The notes under the pieces were generated by a model. That model was not told the DNA's origin. It made no database searches and saw only the letters and a program-made list of their open reading frames with translations. This document shows, piece after piece, positions 50,170 through 59,545 of a stretch of DNA of 64,000 nt; within the stretch, counting starts at the first letter, position 1, and every line of letters begins with the position of its first letter. Both the position numbers and the translations under genes were made by a program. The DNA is from Tepidiphilus sp. J10 (GTDB lineage: Bacteria; Pseudomonadota; Gammaproteobacteria; Burkholderiales; Thiobacillaceae): the NCBI GenBank assembly GCA_945897955.1, contig CAMDGQ010000006.1:1-64000 (forward strand), in the 5' to 3' direction.

Positions 50170-53100
50170 ATGAACCCAGCCCCACCGATCACAGAAGATC
50201 TGCTCTGGCTATATGAGCTGTCCCTGGCGATTGGGCGCAGCCTCGACGTGCGCACCACCAGCCGGGACTTTCTTCGCCTGCTGGTGGCGCGGCGCAACCT
50301 GGTCGGCGGAGCGATCTGGTGGCATGAAGATGACACCGATCGCCTCACCCTGCTCGATGCGCTGCCCCGCGCCCTGACGCCGCAATCCACGCTGCCCTTG
50401 AGCCACCCGCTCTGGCAATTCAGTCACGACGGCCAGCCGAGCATCCTGGCCGAAGGCGACGACGAGTTCGCGGCCCTCTGCCCGGCCGCATCCGGCATCG
50501 CCGCCTGCGTCCACTACCCGCTCGGCGACCAGGGTGTGCTTCTGATGTTCTCCGCACAGCCCGAGGTATTCAACGCGCGCATGCTCGGCCAGTTGCGCGG
50601 CGTCGCCGGCAAGCTGACCACGGCGATCAAGGGTGGCATGGCTTTCACCCGATTGAAGCGCTCCGAAGCCGAAGTACGGCGCGAAAGCGAAAAGAACCAG
50701 GCTCTGCTGCGCAATGCCAGCGACGGCATCCACATCCTTGACCGCAACGGCAACCTGCTCGACGCGAGCAATTCGTTTTTTGCCATGCTCGGCTATGAAC
50801 GTCATGAAATGATCGGCATGAACGTCGCAGGCTGGGATGCCGGCTTTGACGCGGAAAGTCTCAAGCGATTCATGCAGCACCTGTTTGCAAGCGGCGTTCA
50901 CAACGTGTTCGAGACCCGACACCGGCGCAAGTCCGGCGAAGTCATCGACGTTGAAGTCAGCGGCTACCCGCTGGAACTCGAAGGCCAGACCGTGCTGTTC
51001 ACTTCATCGCGCGACATCACCGCGCGCAAGCGTACCGAAGCGGCGCTGCAACAAAGCGAACAGCGCCTGTCCTTCGCGCTGAATGGCGCCAATGACGGCC
51101 TGTGGGACTGGAACCTGGAAAACAACGCGGTGTATTACTCGCCGCGCTGGCTGGAGATGCTGGGTTATGCCCCCTGCGAACTGCCGCAAACCCTGGAAAC
51201 CTGGTCCATGCTGGTGCATCCCGACGACAGGGAATCAACCCTGGCACTGGTCGCCGACTATCTGGAAGGACGTTCCGACAAATTCGAGATCGAATTCCGC
51301 ATGCGCCACAAGCAGGGCGATTGGCTGCACATCCTGTCCCGCGCCAAGCTGGCGCGCGATGCCGCCGGGCAAACCCTGAAGCCGCGCCGACTGGTCGGCA
51401 CCCATGTCGATCTGACCGAGCGCAAACAGATGGAGTTGGCGCTGGAACGCCAGGCCGCCTTCACCGAAGCCGTCATCGACGCCGAAGTGGACGGTATCGC
51501 CGTCTGCTACAAAATCGACGCCCCGCCCTGGATTCAGTTCTCGGTATGGAACCGGGCCATGCGCGAACTGACCGGTTACAGCCGGGAGGAAATCAATCGG
51601 CTTGGCTGGATTCAGACCGTGTTCACCGCCCCCGAATACAGAACCGGCGCCCAGGCGCGTCTGGAGCGGATGTATGCAGGCGAGCATCTGCGCGGAGAGG
51701 AATGGACGCTCACCCGCAAGAATGGCGAAGTGCGGGCGGCCCGCATCCACACCACTTTCATCACCAGCAAGGACGGAAACATCCATGTCCTCGCCGTCAT
51801 GCACGACATCAGCGAACAAAAGCGGGCGCAGGCGCAGCTCTCGGACAGCGAAGCACGCTGGCGCAAGCTCTATGAAGATTCCGCCGACGCCATCCTGCTG
51901 ATAGATGAAAACCGCTTCATCGACTGCAACCGCGCGGCGCAAGCCATTCTCGGGCTCGACTCGCGGGCGCAGATACGGAATATCCCCCCCGCCGCCATTT
52001 CGCCCGAATTGCAACCGGATGGACGCCGCTCCGACGAGAAATCGCTGGAGATGATCGCGCGCGCCCATGCCCTCGGCTGCCACCTGTTCGAATGGGAGCA
52101 TCTGGACACCCGGGGTCGCCGCTTTCAGGTCGAAGTCATGCTCACGGTCATTTCGCAGGACACGCGCAGCCTGCTGCATGTCGTCTGGCGCGACATCACC
52201 GAGAAAAAGCGCCTGCAAACGGAATTGAGCCAGCACCACCATCACCTGGAAGAACTGGTCGAAGAGCGCACGCGCCAACTGGCCATCGCCAAGGACCAGG
52301 CCGAAGCCGCCAATCAGGCCAAGAGCGCATTCCTCGCCAACATGTCCCATGAAATCCGCACGCCGATGAACGCCATCCTCGGCATGGCGCATCTGATGCG
52401 CCGCGCCGGCGCCGACGCCAGCCAGACCGAACGCCTGGACAAGATCGAAAACGCCGGAAAACACCTGATGGAAATCATCAATGCCGTCCTCGACCTGTCC
52501 AAGATCGAAGCCGACAAATTCGTCCTGGAAGAATCCGCTGTCGATATCCGGAGCATCACCGGCAACGTCGCCGCCATGCTGGCCGCGCGCATCCAGGCCA
52601 AGGGCCTGCGCCTGGCAATCGACGTACAACCGCTGCCGCCGTATCTGCTGGGCGACCCCACCCGGCTGCAACAGGCCCTGCTCAATTACGCCAGCAATGC
52701 CGTGAAATTCACCGAACAGGGCGGCATCACCCTGCGCATCCTGCCGGAACAGGAACAAGAGGATTCCATCCTGCTGCGCTTCGAAGTACAGGACAGCGGC
52801 ATTGGCATCGAGCCGGAAGCACTATCCAGGCTGTTCTTCGCGTTCGAGCAAGCGGACAACAGCATGACCCGGAAATATGGCGGCACCGGACTCGGCCTCG
52901 CCATCACGCGTCGCGTCGCCCGAATCATGGGCGGCGATGCCGGCGCGAGCAGCACGCCGGGCCTGGGCAGCACCTTCTGGTTTACGGCCAGACTGCGCAA
53001 AGGCGTACAGCCGCCGATTGCCCAGCCGAGCCCCGACAGCGCAAGCGCAAGCGCCGAAGAAATCCTGGCGCGGGAATATCGCAACAGCCGCATCCTGCTG

Positions 53101-53463
53101 GTCGAAGACGAACCGGTGAACCGGGAATTCAGCGTCATCCTGCTGGAAGAAATCGGCATGCGCATCGGTCAGGCAGCGGACGGAGTCAAGGCGCTGGAAC
53201 TGTTTGACCGGCAGCAGTTCGACCTGATTCTGATGGACATGCAAATGCCCAACATGGACGGCCTGGAAGCCACCCGCCGGATACGCCAACGGCCGACAGG
53301 CGCGCAGATCCCGATCATCGCGATGACCGCCAATGCCTTCGAGGATGACCGGGAACTGTGCCTCGCCGCCGGCATGAACGATTTCATTACCAAACCGGTG
53401 GACCCTGACGCGTTCTTCGCCAGCCTGCTTCAATGGCTGCCCAGGCCGGCAAAGCAAACCTGA
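50170..53463 (+). CDS. GAF/PAS hybrid sensor histidine kinase
   Basis: The product (1097 residues from the ATG at 50170) is soluble. It has a GAF-like region (about 10-165), four PAS/PAC modules (about 170-690), a coiled coil, HisKA with His727 ([13 protein letters not shown]), an ATPase domain ([36 protein letters not shown]) and a C-terminal receiver (Asp1023, [13 protein letters not shown]; Lys in [11 protein letters not shown]). There is no HPt, so a partner must supply one; the HPt of the hybrid kinase two genes upstream is a candidate. The GTG at 50152, which overlaps the FIST stop, is an alternative start. Confidence 0.9.
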   Translation: MNPAPPITEDLLWLYELSLAIGRSLDVRTTSRDFLRLLVARRNLVGGAIWWHEDDTDRLTLLDALPRALTPQSTLPLSHPLWQFSHDGQPSILAEGDDEFAALCPAASGIAACVHYPLGDQGVLLMFSAQPEVFNARMLGQLRGVAGKLTTAIKGGMAFTRLKRSEAEVRRESEKNQALLRNASDGIHILDRNGNLLDASNSFFAMLGYERHEMIGMNVAGWDAGFDAESLKRFMQHLFASGVHNVFETRHRRKSGEVIDVEVSGYPLELEGQTVLFTSSRDITARKRTEAALQQSEQRLSFALNGANDGLWDWNLENNAVYYSPRWLEMLGYAPCELPQTLETWSMLVHPDDRESTLALVADYLEGRSDKFEIEFRMRHKQGDWLHILSRAKLARDAAGQTLKPRRLVGTHVDLTERKQMELALERQAAFTEAVIDAEVDGIAVCYKIDAPPWIQFSVWNRAMRELTGYSREEINRLGWIQTVFTAPEYRTGAQARLERMYAGEHLRGEEWTLTRKNGEVRAARIHTTFITSKDGNIHVLAVMHDISEQKRAQAQLSDSEARWRKLYEDSADAILLIDENRFIDCNRAAQAILGLDSRAQIRNIPPAAISPELQPDGRRSDEKSLEMIARAHALGCHLFEWEHLDTRGRRFQVEVMLTVISQDTRSLLHVVWRDITEKKRLQTELSQHHHHLEELVEERTRQLAIAKDQAEAANQAKSAFLANMSHEIRTPMNAILGMAHLMRRAGADASQTERLDKIENAGKHLMEIINAVLDLSKIEADKFVLEESAVDIRSITGNVAAMLAARIQAKGLRLAIDVQPLPPYLLGDPTRLQQALLNYASNAVKFTEQGGITLRILPEQEQEDSILLRFEVQDSGIGIEPEALSRLFFAFEQADNSMTRKYGGTGLGLAITRRVARIMGGDAGASSTPGLGSTFWFTARLRKGVQPPIAQPSPDSASASAEEILAREYRNSRILLVEDEPVNREFSVILLEEIGMRIGQAADGVKALELFDRQQFDLILMDMQMPNMDGLEATRRIRQRPTGAQIPIIAMTANAFEDDRELCLAAGMNDFITKPVDPDAFFASLLQWLPRPAKQT

Positions 53464-53482
53464 GCTCGGCACGGCGGCCGTG

Positions 53483-53511
53483 AGGGTGGATGCGCTGCGC
53501 TTATCCACCCT
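53483..53511. repeat. Inverted repeat between convergent genes
   Basis: AGGGTGGAT and ATCCACCCT (53483-53491, 53503-53511) flank GCGCTGCGCTT. The hairpin lies between the stops of the hybrid kinase and the YecA gene, and belongs to the dispersed GGGTGGATAAGCGC-type class seen in many proteobacterial genomes. It may act as a bidirectional terminator. Confidence 0.7.
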
Positions 53512-53517
53512 GCAAAA

Positions 53518-54225
53518 TCAATGCAGCTTCTCGGCGCTGCCGCAGCACTTCTTGTATTTCTTGCCGCTGCCGCACGGGCACAGGTCGTTGCGGCCGACTT
53601 TGGGTTCTTCCCGGCGGAAGGTGGAAGCTTCTTTCCGGTGCGGCAGCCAGTAGTCGCGGATGCCGATGACACAGGGGCCGATGGCGTCGGCGAAGTCCTG
53701 ATGGCGCTCGGCCAGGCGTTCGTTTTCCTTGAGCTGGTCCCAGCCTTCTTCGGTGCCGTAGAGCAGCATCGGAGTAAGCAGGCCGCCGCCCTCCTGTTCG
53801 GGTTCGGCGGCGATCAGCGGTTGCCAGCCTTCCGGGTCGAGCTGGATGGCGCGAATGAAGCCCATGCACCATTCGTCGAGAATCGGGATGATCCTGCCGT
53901 CGTTGTCGCTCTGATAGATCAGCGGATCGTACTGATCGACGTCTTCCACCAGATCGTTGACGCGGTCGTTGTACATGCGCATGACCAGCTCGATGATCCG
54001 CTGCATCTGCTCGGCGGATTGCCAGGCCATGGGGTTTTCGTCGCTGTCGCCCCAGATCGCCGCCAGCCATTGGCTGGGCGTCAGTGTGTTGGGGCCGATG
54101 ACGATGCCGGTAAGGAAGCCATCGAGCATGGCAATGTCCATGCTTTCTTTGGGCAGACTCTCGGAAGAAAGGAATGTATCGAGTTCGTCGAGTTCTTCGT
54201 CGGTGAGGGGCTGGTTGGGGAACAT
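53518..54225 (-). CDS. YecA/UPF0149-family protein with SEC-C zinc motif
   Basis: The 235-residue protein has the UPF0149 helical domain (about 5-190: [51 protein letters not shown]). It ends in a SEC-C zinc-binding motif ([18 protein letters not shown]) like that at the end of SecA. YecA homologues bind ribosomes near the exit tunnel. GGGGAACATG shows a reasonable start context. It is transcribed towards the hybrid kinase; between it and the next gene lies a 210-nt gap with nothing notable. Confidence 0.88.
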   Translation of the reverse strand: MFPNQPLTDEELDELDTFLSSESLPKESMDIAMLDGFLTGIVIGPNTLTPSQWLAAIWGDSDENPMAWQSAEQMQRIIELVMRMYNDRVNDLVEDVDQYDPLIYQSDNDGRIIPILDEWCMGFIRAIQLDPEGWQPLIAAEPEQEGGGLLTPMLLYGTEEGWDQLKENERLAERHQDFADAIGPCVIGIRDYWLPHRKEASTFRREEPKVGRNDLCPCGSGKKYKKCCGSAEKLH

Positions 54226-54435
54226 GTGCGGCCTTGATCGGATCGGTTGAGGGGGCAGTGCGCAGCTTCGATGCTTGCGCTGAACTGGAGGCTGGCGGGG
54301 CGCCTTGTGCCGCCGGGTGCCTGGCGGTCCCTGGCATCATCGACTGCCGATCGACAACCCCAATCCGCCATGCGCCAAGGTTAACTGCGACGATGCCGGC
54401 GCGCCAGCCAATTGGCGCGCGGCGTGAGGCAAAGG

Positions 54436-55830
54436 CTACAGTCGGCGCACGGTCAGTTTCCCCTTGCCGAGGCGGGCCTGGATGAGTCGGTAGGTATCGC
54501 GGTCGAACGGGACCGACGCGGCTTGCGCAAGCAGTTCATGCACCTCTTCTTCGCTTGTCGCCGTCCCCAGATAGCGCCAGTTGTCGATGACGTGCATTTC
54601 TTCGATGTCGAGAAAGTCGTCGCGTTCGACGAGGCCGACCGGACCATCGTAGGGCCAGGCCTGGAGCCTGAGTTTTGCGAGTGCGGTCATCAAGCGGGCG
54701 CTGTGCAGGCCGAGGCTTTCCCTGCCGATGCAGGCGCCTTTGCACTGGTGTATCTGGTTCGAGAAGCAGGGGCGGCCGGGTTGAGCGGTCTTTTCCAGGC
54801 CCAGGATGATCGGACAGAGTTGATAGGCTTCGGCAATTCTGCGCAGGGCGTTGGCGGCTTCGCGGCGGTTGCCGAACAGGCCGTACAGATTGCCGATCCG
54901 GAATTCGGCGTCGTCAACGCCGAGCAGTCTGGGCCGGTAATCGCCCGGCGCGCGCTCTTCCAGACTCCAGGCGCAGAGTTCGGTGGCGTGTTTGAGTTGC
55001 CGGTTGTGCATCGGCTGCCGGGTTTTCACCAGACGGGATTCCAGCAACAAGGCGCCGAACTCGCCCATGGTTTCCTGCCAGTCGATGCGGCGCACCTCCT
55101 GCGAGAGCCGCATTTCCTTGTTTTCCCGGGTGTCGGCGGCAAAGTGCGCCAGCACCCGCTTGCGCAGGTTGATGCTTTTGCCGACGTAGAGCAGGACATC
55201 GTTTTCGCCGAAGAACAGGTAAACGCCGGGGGATTCGGGCAGGTCTTCGAGCATCGCCGGATCAAGATGCGGCGGCAAAGCCGGCCGATTGAGCTGAAGC
55301 TGGATGGCTTCCTCGAACCGGTCCTGGTCGGTTTGAGCGCGCACCTTGCGCCAGAACTGCCAGACCAGGTCCGCGTCGGCAAGCGCGCGGTGGCGATCGG
55401 GATGACTGAGGCCGTGTCGCTCGATCAGGCTGTCCAGGTTGTGCCTGGGATGTTGCGGGAACAGCTTGCGCGACAGCCGCACGGTACACAGCACGTCGGC
55501 GCGGAAGCGCCGGCCCAGACGCAGGAATTCGTTCCTGATGAAGCCATAGTCGAAACGGGCGTTGTGGGCGATGAACAGGCAGCCTTCGAGGCGCTGCGCC
55601 AGTTCATCCGCAATCTCGGCAAAGCCGGGGGCGGAGGCCACCATTTCATTGCGGATGCCGGTGAGCTGCTGGATGAATTCGGGGATCGGACGTTCCGGAT
55701 TGACCAGCGTGCTCCAGACGTCAATCTGCGCGCCTTCCACCAGAACAATGCCGATTTCGGTAATGCGGTCGCGCGTCGGATTGGTGCCGGTGGTTTCCAG
55801 ATCGATAAAGGCGAGGCGTTCGGGAAGCAT
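54436..55830 (-). CDS. DnaQ-type exonuclease fused to GIY-YIG (Cho-like) nuclease
   Basis: The 464-residue protein joins two nucleases. Residues 5-170 are a DEDDh 3'-5' exonuclease like DNA polymerase III epsilon (FIDLETTGTN, LFIAHNARFDYGF, HRALADADL). Residues about 200-290 are a GIY-YIG domain as in UvrC and Cho (ESPGVYLFFGENDVLLYVGK, SINLRKRVLAHF). The rest resembles the Cho/UvrC linker (CKGACIGRESLGLHSARL). It lacks UvrC's endonuclease V and HhH domains. Such fusions are known in Proteobacteria and are probably involved in nucleotide excision-type repair. Confidence 0.9.
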   Translation of the reverse strand: MLPERLAFIDLETTGTNPTRDRITEIGIVLVEGAQIDVWSTLVNPERPIPEFIQQLTGIRNEMVASAPGFAEIADELAQRLEGCLFIAHNARFDYGFIRNEFLRLGRRFRADVLCTVRLSRKLFPQHPRHNLDSLIERHGLSHPDRHRALADADLVWQFWRKVRAQTDQDRFEEAIQLQLNRPALPPHLDPAMLEDLPESPGVYLFFGENDVLLYVGKSINLRKRVLAHFAADTRENKEMRLSQEVRRIDWQETMGEFGALLLESRLVKTRQPMHNRQLKHATELCAWSLEERAPGDYRPRLLGVDDAEFRIGNLYGLFGNRREAANALRRIAEAYQLCPIILGLEKTAQPGRPCFSNQIHQCKGACIGRESLGLHSARLMTALAKLRLQAWPYDGPVGLVERDDFLDIEEMHVIDNWRYLGTATSEEEVHELLAQAASVPFDRDTYRLIQARLGKGKLTVRRL

Positions 55831-55888
55831 GCGACTGGCTGTCCTGGCGTTCAGCGCGGCAGAAGCGGCGGCGGGGATTCGGGCCGGA

Positions 55889-56113
55889 TCAATCAGCCGA
55901 CTTGCGCTTCATTCTGTACAGCTTGATTGCGAGCAGGGTCGCCGGCAGCAAATGCCAGAGCAGATCAAAGATATCGAGCGGCCGGGTCAGCGTGCCCTGC
56001 CCCAGCATGCGCAGTTTTTCGACCAGATGCGGCTCCGGGATGAAGGGCGCACCCAGCATGAAAAGCGTCAGAACAACCAGCAAAGGCAGCGGAAAACGAT
56101 CAATAAACTGCAT
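55889..56113 (-). CDS. Small conserved membrane protein
   Basis: The 74-residue product has two hydrophobic helices (about 7-24, FPLPLLVVLTLFMLGAPF, and 47-64, IFDLLWHLLPATLLAIKLY) with HLVEKLRMLGQGTLTRPLD between them, and a basic C-terminus. Similar small proteins occur in Betaproteobacteria, sometimes labelled as RND-transporter-related without evidence. The role is unknown. It is co-directional with the SRAP gene upstream (18 nt) and the fusion nuclease downstream. Confidence 0.75.
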   Translation of the reverse strand: MQFIDRFPLPLLVVLTLFMLGAPFIPEPHLVEKLRMLGQGTLTRPLDIFDLLWHLLPATLLAIKLYRMKRKSAD

Positions 56114-56131
56114 GTGAATAAACCCTGTAAT

Positions 56132-56857
56132 TCAGTCCGGAACAAGGCCGGCAAGGCCGGGCTGACCTTCCGGCGCCCGGAAGATTGTTGCGTTTGCGTC
56201 CGACCGGGCGCGCATCAATTCAGCGTCGTCTTCGCTGGTTTTACTGACTCGGCGGTCCACCGGCCAGGCCTGCATTTCTTCGGCGGCACAGGGTCTGACC
56301 AGCGGTTCAATGTCTTCCACCGGCCCGGCCAGCCATTTCGCCCAGTCTTCCGCCGCGATGATCACCGGCATGCGATCGTGGATGGGCTGCATGATTTCAT
56401 TCGGCCCGGTGGTGATGACACAGCAGGTGCGCAGAATGTCCCCGGCGGGCGATTTCCATGCTTCCCAAAGACCCGCCATTGCCATCGGCTGCCCGGATTT
56501 CAGGCTGATGAAATAAGGCTGCTTTTGTCTGCCCAGGGCTTGCCATTCGTAAAAGCCGTCAGCCGGTATCAGGCAGCGGCGACGTTTGAATGCATCCCGA
56601 AAGGAAGGCTTTTCGGCAACCGATTCACCGCGTGCGTTGTTCAGCCTGGCGCCGATTGCGGGGTCTTTCGCCCAGTTCGGCACCAGACCCCATTTCAGTC
56701 GGTGCAGGACGCGCCGGCCTTCGGGCGACTGCCGAATGACACCAATCTCCGTGCCTGGCGGGATGTTGTATCTCGCCGTCAGATCGGCGCATTCATGCAG
56801 CGCAAAACGGGTAATCAGTTCGGCCGGCGGAGCCTGAAGGGCGAAGCGACCGCACAT
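56132..56857 (-). CDS. SRAP/YedK abasic-site shielding protein
   Basis: SRAP proteins (YedK, HMCES) form a stable thiazolidine cross-link with abasic sites in single-stranded DNA through Cys2, protecting them. The 241-residue product begins MCGRFALQ, so Cys2 is present. The other active-site residues are visible: Asn in RLNNARGES, Glu in DGFYEWQALG, and His in IHDRMPVII. Length is slightly over E. coli YedK (222). It is 26 nt downstream of the HU gene. Confidence 0.95.
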   Translation of the reverse strand: MCGRFALQAPPAELITRFALHECADLTARYNIPPGTEIGVIRQSPEGRRVLHRLKWGLVPNWAKDPAIGARLNNARGESVAEKPSFRDAFKRRRCLIPADGFYEWQALGRQKQPYFISLKSGQPMAMAGLWEAWKSPAGDILRTCCVITTGPNEIMQPIHDRMPVIIAAEDWAKWLAGPVEDIEPLVRPCAAEEMQAWPVDRRVSKTSEDDAELMRARSDANATIFRAPEGQPGLAGLVPD

Positions 56858-56883
56858 GGGTATCGGTGCGGGCTTGGCGGCGA

Positions 56884-57189
56884 TTATTTCTTTACCGGCT
56901 TCTTCTGCGCCTTGGCCTTGTTGAGCGAGGCGGCCAGCGCGGTGCCGGCCTTGAAGCGAGCCACTTTCTTGGCGGCGATCTGGATTTCCTTGCCGGTCTG
57001 CGGGTTGCGACCGCTGCGGGCGGCGCGTTCATTGACGCTGAAGGTGCCAAACCCGATGAGCTGAACGGACTCGCCTTTGGCCAGCGCTTCGGCGATGACT
57101 TCCATCGTGGCATTCAGCAGTACGGCGGTTGCAGCCTTGCTGGCGTTGGATTTTTCGGCAATGGCATCAATCAGTTCGGCTTTGTTCAT
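56884..57189 (-). CDS. HU-family nucleoid DNA-binding protein
   Basis: The 101-residue protein is a HU/IHF fold: MNKAELIDAIAEKSNASKAA, VQLIGFGTFSVNERAARSGR with the beta-arm, NPQTGKEIQI carrying the DNA-intercalating proline, and FKAGTALAASLN. A Lys-rich tail (KAKAQKKPVKK) extends beyond the usual 90 residues. It bends and compacts DNA. The gene is divergent from terC. Confidence 0.94.
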   Translation of the reverse strand: MNKAELIDAIAEKSNASKAATAVLLNATMEVIAEALAKGESVQLIGFGTFSVNERAARSGRNPQTGKEIQIAAKKVARFKAGTALAASLNKAKAQKKPVKK

Positions 57190-57439
57190 GGCGGTCTCCG
57201 GTTGGGGTGGAACACAGGGCGCTCAAAGATACCGCTATTCCAGTGCCGCGTGGACAGGAAGATTGATCATTTGCCATTGCAGGATGCAACGCCCCCCGCT
57301 TGCGGCGGCGCTACAGACCACATCCCGGTTGCCGGCCGGACGGGTCGGCAAGCGAAAGCTCGGCCTGCGAGAGCAAGAGCAGACAGGCATAATGCCGGCG
57401 GCCTGCCGCAACTCCGGCACTTTTCACCTGTTTCCGACC

Positions 57440-58195
57440 ATGATCGAACTCCTGCTCACCCCCGAAATCTGGATTGCCTTCTTCACGCTGACTGCCCTGG
57501 AACTTGTCCTCGGCATCGACAACATCATTTTCATCTCCATCCTCGTCGACAAACTGCCGCGCGAGAAACAGGAGTTCGCCCGGCGGCTCGGCCTGTTCCT
57601 CGCAATGTTCATGCGCATCGGCCTGCTGCTGGTGCTGTCCTGGATCGTCGGCCTGACCGAACCGGTGCTCACGCTGCTTGGCCACGAAATTTCCGGGCGA
57701 GACATGATCCTGATCTCCGGAGGCTTGTTCCTGATCTGGAAGAGCACCGGCGAAGTACACCAACTGCTCGAAGGCGAAGAGGGCGAAGCATCCAGCAAGG
57801 TGGCATCGACTTTCGCCGGAGTCATCGCGCAGATCATCGTAATCGACCTGGTCTTCTCGCTTGATTCCATCATCACCGCCGTCGGCATGGTCAGCGAAGT
57901 CGGCGTCATGATCGCCGCCGTGGTTGCATCGGTCGGCCTGATGATGCTGTTCGCGCCATCCATCGGCCGCTTCGTGTCCGACCACCCCACCATCAAGATG
58001 CTGGCCCTGTCCTTCCTCGTTGTGGTTGGTGTCGTGCTCATCGCCGATGGATTCGGCCATCATGTGCCGAAGGGCTATATCTACTTCGCCATGGCCTTCT
58101 CCGTGGGCGTCGAAATGCTCAACATCCGCTTGCGCAAACGCACGGTCAAACCTGTCGAACTGCGCGAGCCGTATTCCAGCGACGGCAACCCGTAG
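57440..58195 (+). CDS. TerC-family integral membrane protein
   Basis: The 251-residue protein has about seven transmembrane helices. It carries the TerC signatures ALELVLGIDNIIFISILVD and VIDLVFSLDSIITAVGM, whose acidic residues lie within membrane helices and are thought to bind metal. Members export manganese or serve metal loading of exported enzymes. I start at the ATG at 57440; a longer frame to 57077 runs antisense through the HU gene. I found no yybP-ykoY riboswitch motif upstream. Confidence 0.92.
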   Translation: MIELLLTPEIWIAFFTLTALELVLGIDNIIFISILVDKLPREKQEFARRLGLFLAMFMRIGLLLVLSWIVGLTEPVLTLLGHEISGRDMILISGGLFLIWKSTGEVHQLLEGEEGEASSKVASTFAGVIAQIIVIDLVFSLDSIITAVGMVSEVGVMIAAVVASVGLMMLFAPSIGRFVSDHPTIKMLALSFLVVVGVVLIADGFGHHVPKGYIYFAMAFSVGVEMLNIRLRKRTVKPVELREPYSSDGNP

Positions 58196-58260
58196 CGCGG
58201 CCAAGTCGTTGCCGCTGCGGGCGGCTGGCAGGAATGGCCGGCCACCGGTAACCTTGCGCC

Positions 58261-58767
58261 ATGCAGCTACCCCAAGCCTATCTGGACATCGTCCTGCCCC
58301 TCATCGATAAAGCGCGCGGCTTCCTGGAAAACGGGGAGTCGCTGGAACCCTTCGCCTTCGTCGGCAACCACGCCACCCGGCAAATAACCGCCATCCTGAT
58401 CGACACCCGATCCGACGAATCCAAGGATCAATCGGCCGAGCACATCCGATTTGCCGCCGCGCAAACCGAGGCCGATTTTGTCTTCACCATCATGGAAGCC
58501 TGGGGCCTGCCCAGGGACAAGATGCCGCGCTTTCAGGAAATCCTCGACAAATACGGGTCGATCGGCGCCAGTCCCTACAGGATCGACATCGTCGGATTCA
58601 TGCTGGAAACCCGCTACGGCGTGTGGGGCTGCCAGATGACGTTGAAGCCGAAGGGTTATTCCAAGAAAAAACGCACCTTCGGCAAGGTCGAATTACCGTT
58701 TCTGGACGGAGTGGAAGGCAGGTTTGTGGGGTTGCTGCCGCAGGTGGAGAAGACGGCTTTGCATTGA
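58261..58767 (+). CDS. Conserved hypothetical protein
   Basis: I do not recognise this 168-residue soluble protein. It has an N-terminal helix (YLDIVLPLIDKARGFLENGE), a beta region (PFAFVGNHATRQITAILIDT), a helical middle (AEADFVFTIMEAWGLPRDKM), and a basic C-terminal part (KPKGYSKKKRTFGKVELPFL). Codon use resembles that of its neighbours and the reading frame looks genuine. It follows terC by 65 nt and converges on the HNH gene. Confidence 0.7.
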   Translation: MQLPQAYLDIVLPLIDKARGFLENGESLEPFAFVGNHATRQITAILIDTRSDESKDQSAEHIRFAAAQTEADFVFTIMEAWGLPRDKMPRFQEILDKYGSIGASPYRIDIVGFMLETRYGVWGCQMTLKPKGYSKKKRTFGKVELPFLDGVEGRFVGLLPQVEKTALH

Positions 58768-58773
58768 GGGGAA

Positions 58774-59529
58774 TCATTGAGGTTGGAATACAGATTCTCG
58801 ATGACCAGCAAGAAAGGCTTTGTCTGGGTAAAACCGCTCCGGCATTTTCAACGCTCTACCCTCGTAACCGGCAAAGTTGTCTCGAATGTTTTGATTTGTG
58901 AAATGGTCTTTGAGGTGTTTGCTCAAGATCAGCCGGTAGTCGTCATCAAAGGAGATCAAGCCTTGGTCGAAAGCGCCATCATGGAGGCGGGATAGGCACA
59001 GTCCATTACGCGGGTTGACGCGCTGTTCGGGATAACTGGCCCAGGGCAGGATATGGCTGGCAACCAGCAATTCGGCGATTGGGTTGCCAGTGACGCAGCA
59101 TTGCGCTTGATAGGCTGACAGGACTACACGGCGGAAGAAACTTTGCGCCAGACGGACTTTGACTGTTCGTTCAGTTTCCGTTTCGATTATTGCGCCCGGG
59201 GCAGCATCGTTTGGTAGCGATGACTGATCTGGCCAAATATTTCTCCGCAGCGCTTCGCTTTCAATCACCAACCGTTGCCAATCCTGATGAAATTCTTGCC
59301 AGACCTGTCGATCAAGTCGGCTGGCACCGCCTAGTCCTTTGACGCCGCGCGCCTGCTCATCTGGGTCGAGCGAAGTCAGATTATTCAGCTTCATCGCCAC
59401 GCTGCCCGGCGTGCGTCCAAGTCCTCGCGCCATTTCGATGACTTCAATAGCCCGGCTGTCTTGCCGGCCGAAAGGAATGCGGTAATACAGATTAATGACC
59501 AGGAGAAGTTCGTCGCGAGTCCAGTCCAA
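58774..59529 (-). CDS. HNH endonuclease
   Basis: The 251-residue protein has an N-terminal helical SANT-like start (WTRDELLLVINLYYRIPFGR, VIEMARGLGRTPGSVAMKLN), a linker, and a C-terminal HNH nuclease (CCVTGNPIAELLVASHILPW, VNPRNGLCLSRLHDGAFDQG) with one Cys pair reduced to a single CC. Translation probably begins at the TTG at 59529. It sits 16 nt after the next HNH gene, so the two form an operon of DNA-cutting enzymes, likely defence-related. Confidence 0.85.
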   Translation of the reverse strand: MDWTRDELLLVINLYYRIPFGRQDSRAIEVIEMARGLGRTPGSVAMKLNNLTSLDPDEQARGVKGLGGASRLDRQVWQEFHQDWQRLVIESEALRRNIWPDQSSLPNDAAPGAIIETETERTVKVRLAQSFFRRVVLSAYQAQCCVTGNPIAELLVASHILPWASYPEQRVNPRNGLCLSRLHDGAFDQGLISFDDDYRLILSKHLKDHFTNQNIRDNFAGYEGRALKMPERFYPDKAFLAGHRESVFQPQ

Positions 59530-59545
59530 AATCGTTCACCCAATC

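Noticed and set aside
57190-57439. yybP-ykoY manganese riboswitch before terC
   Set aside because: The conserved GGGGAG and AGCCUGC-type elements are not visible in the leader, although terC genes often carry this switch.
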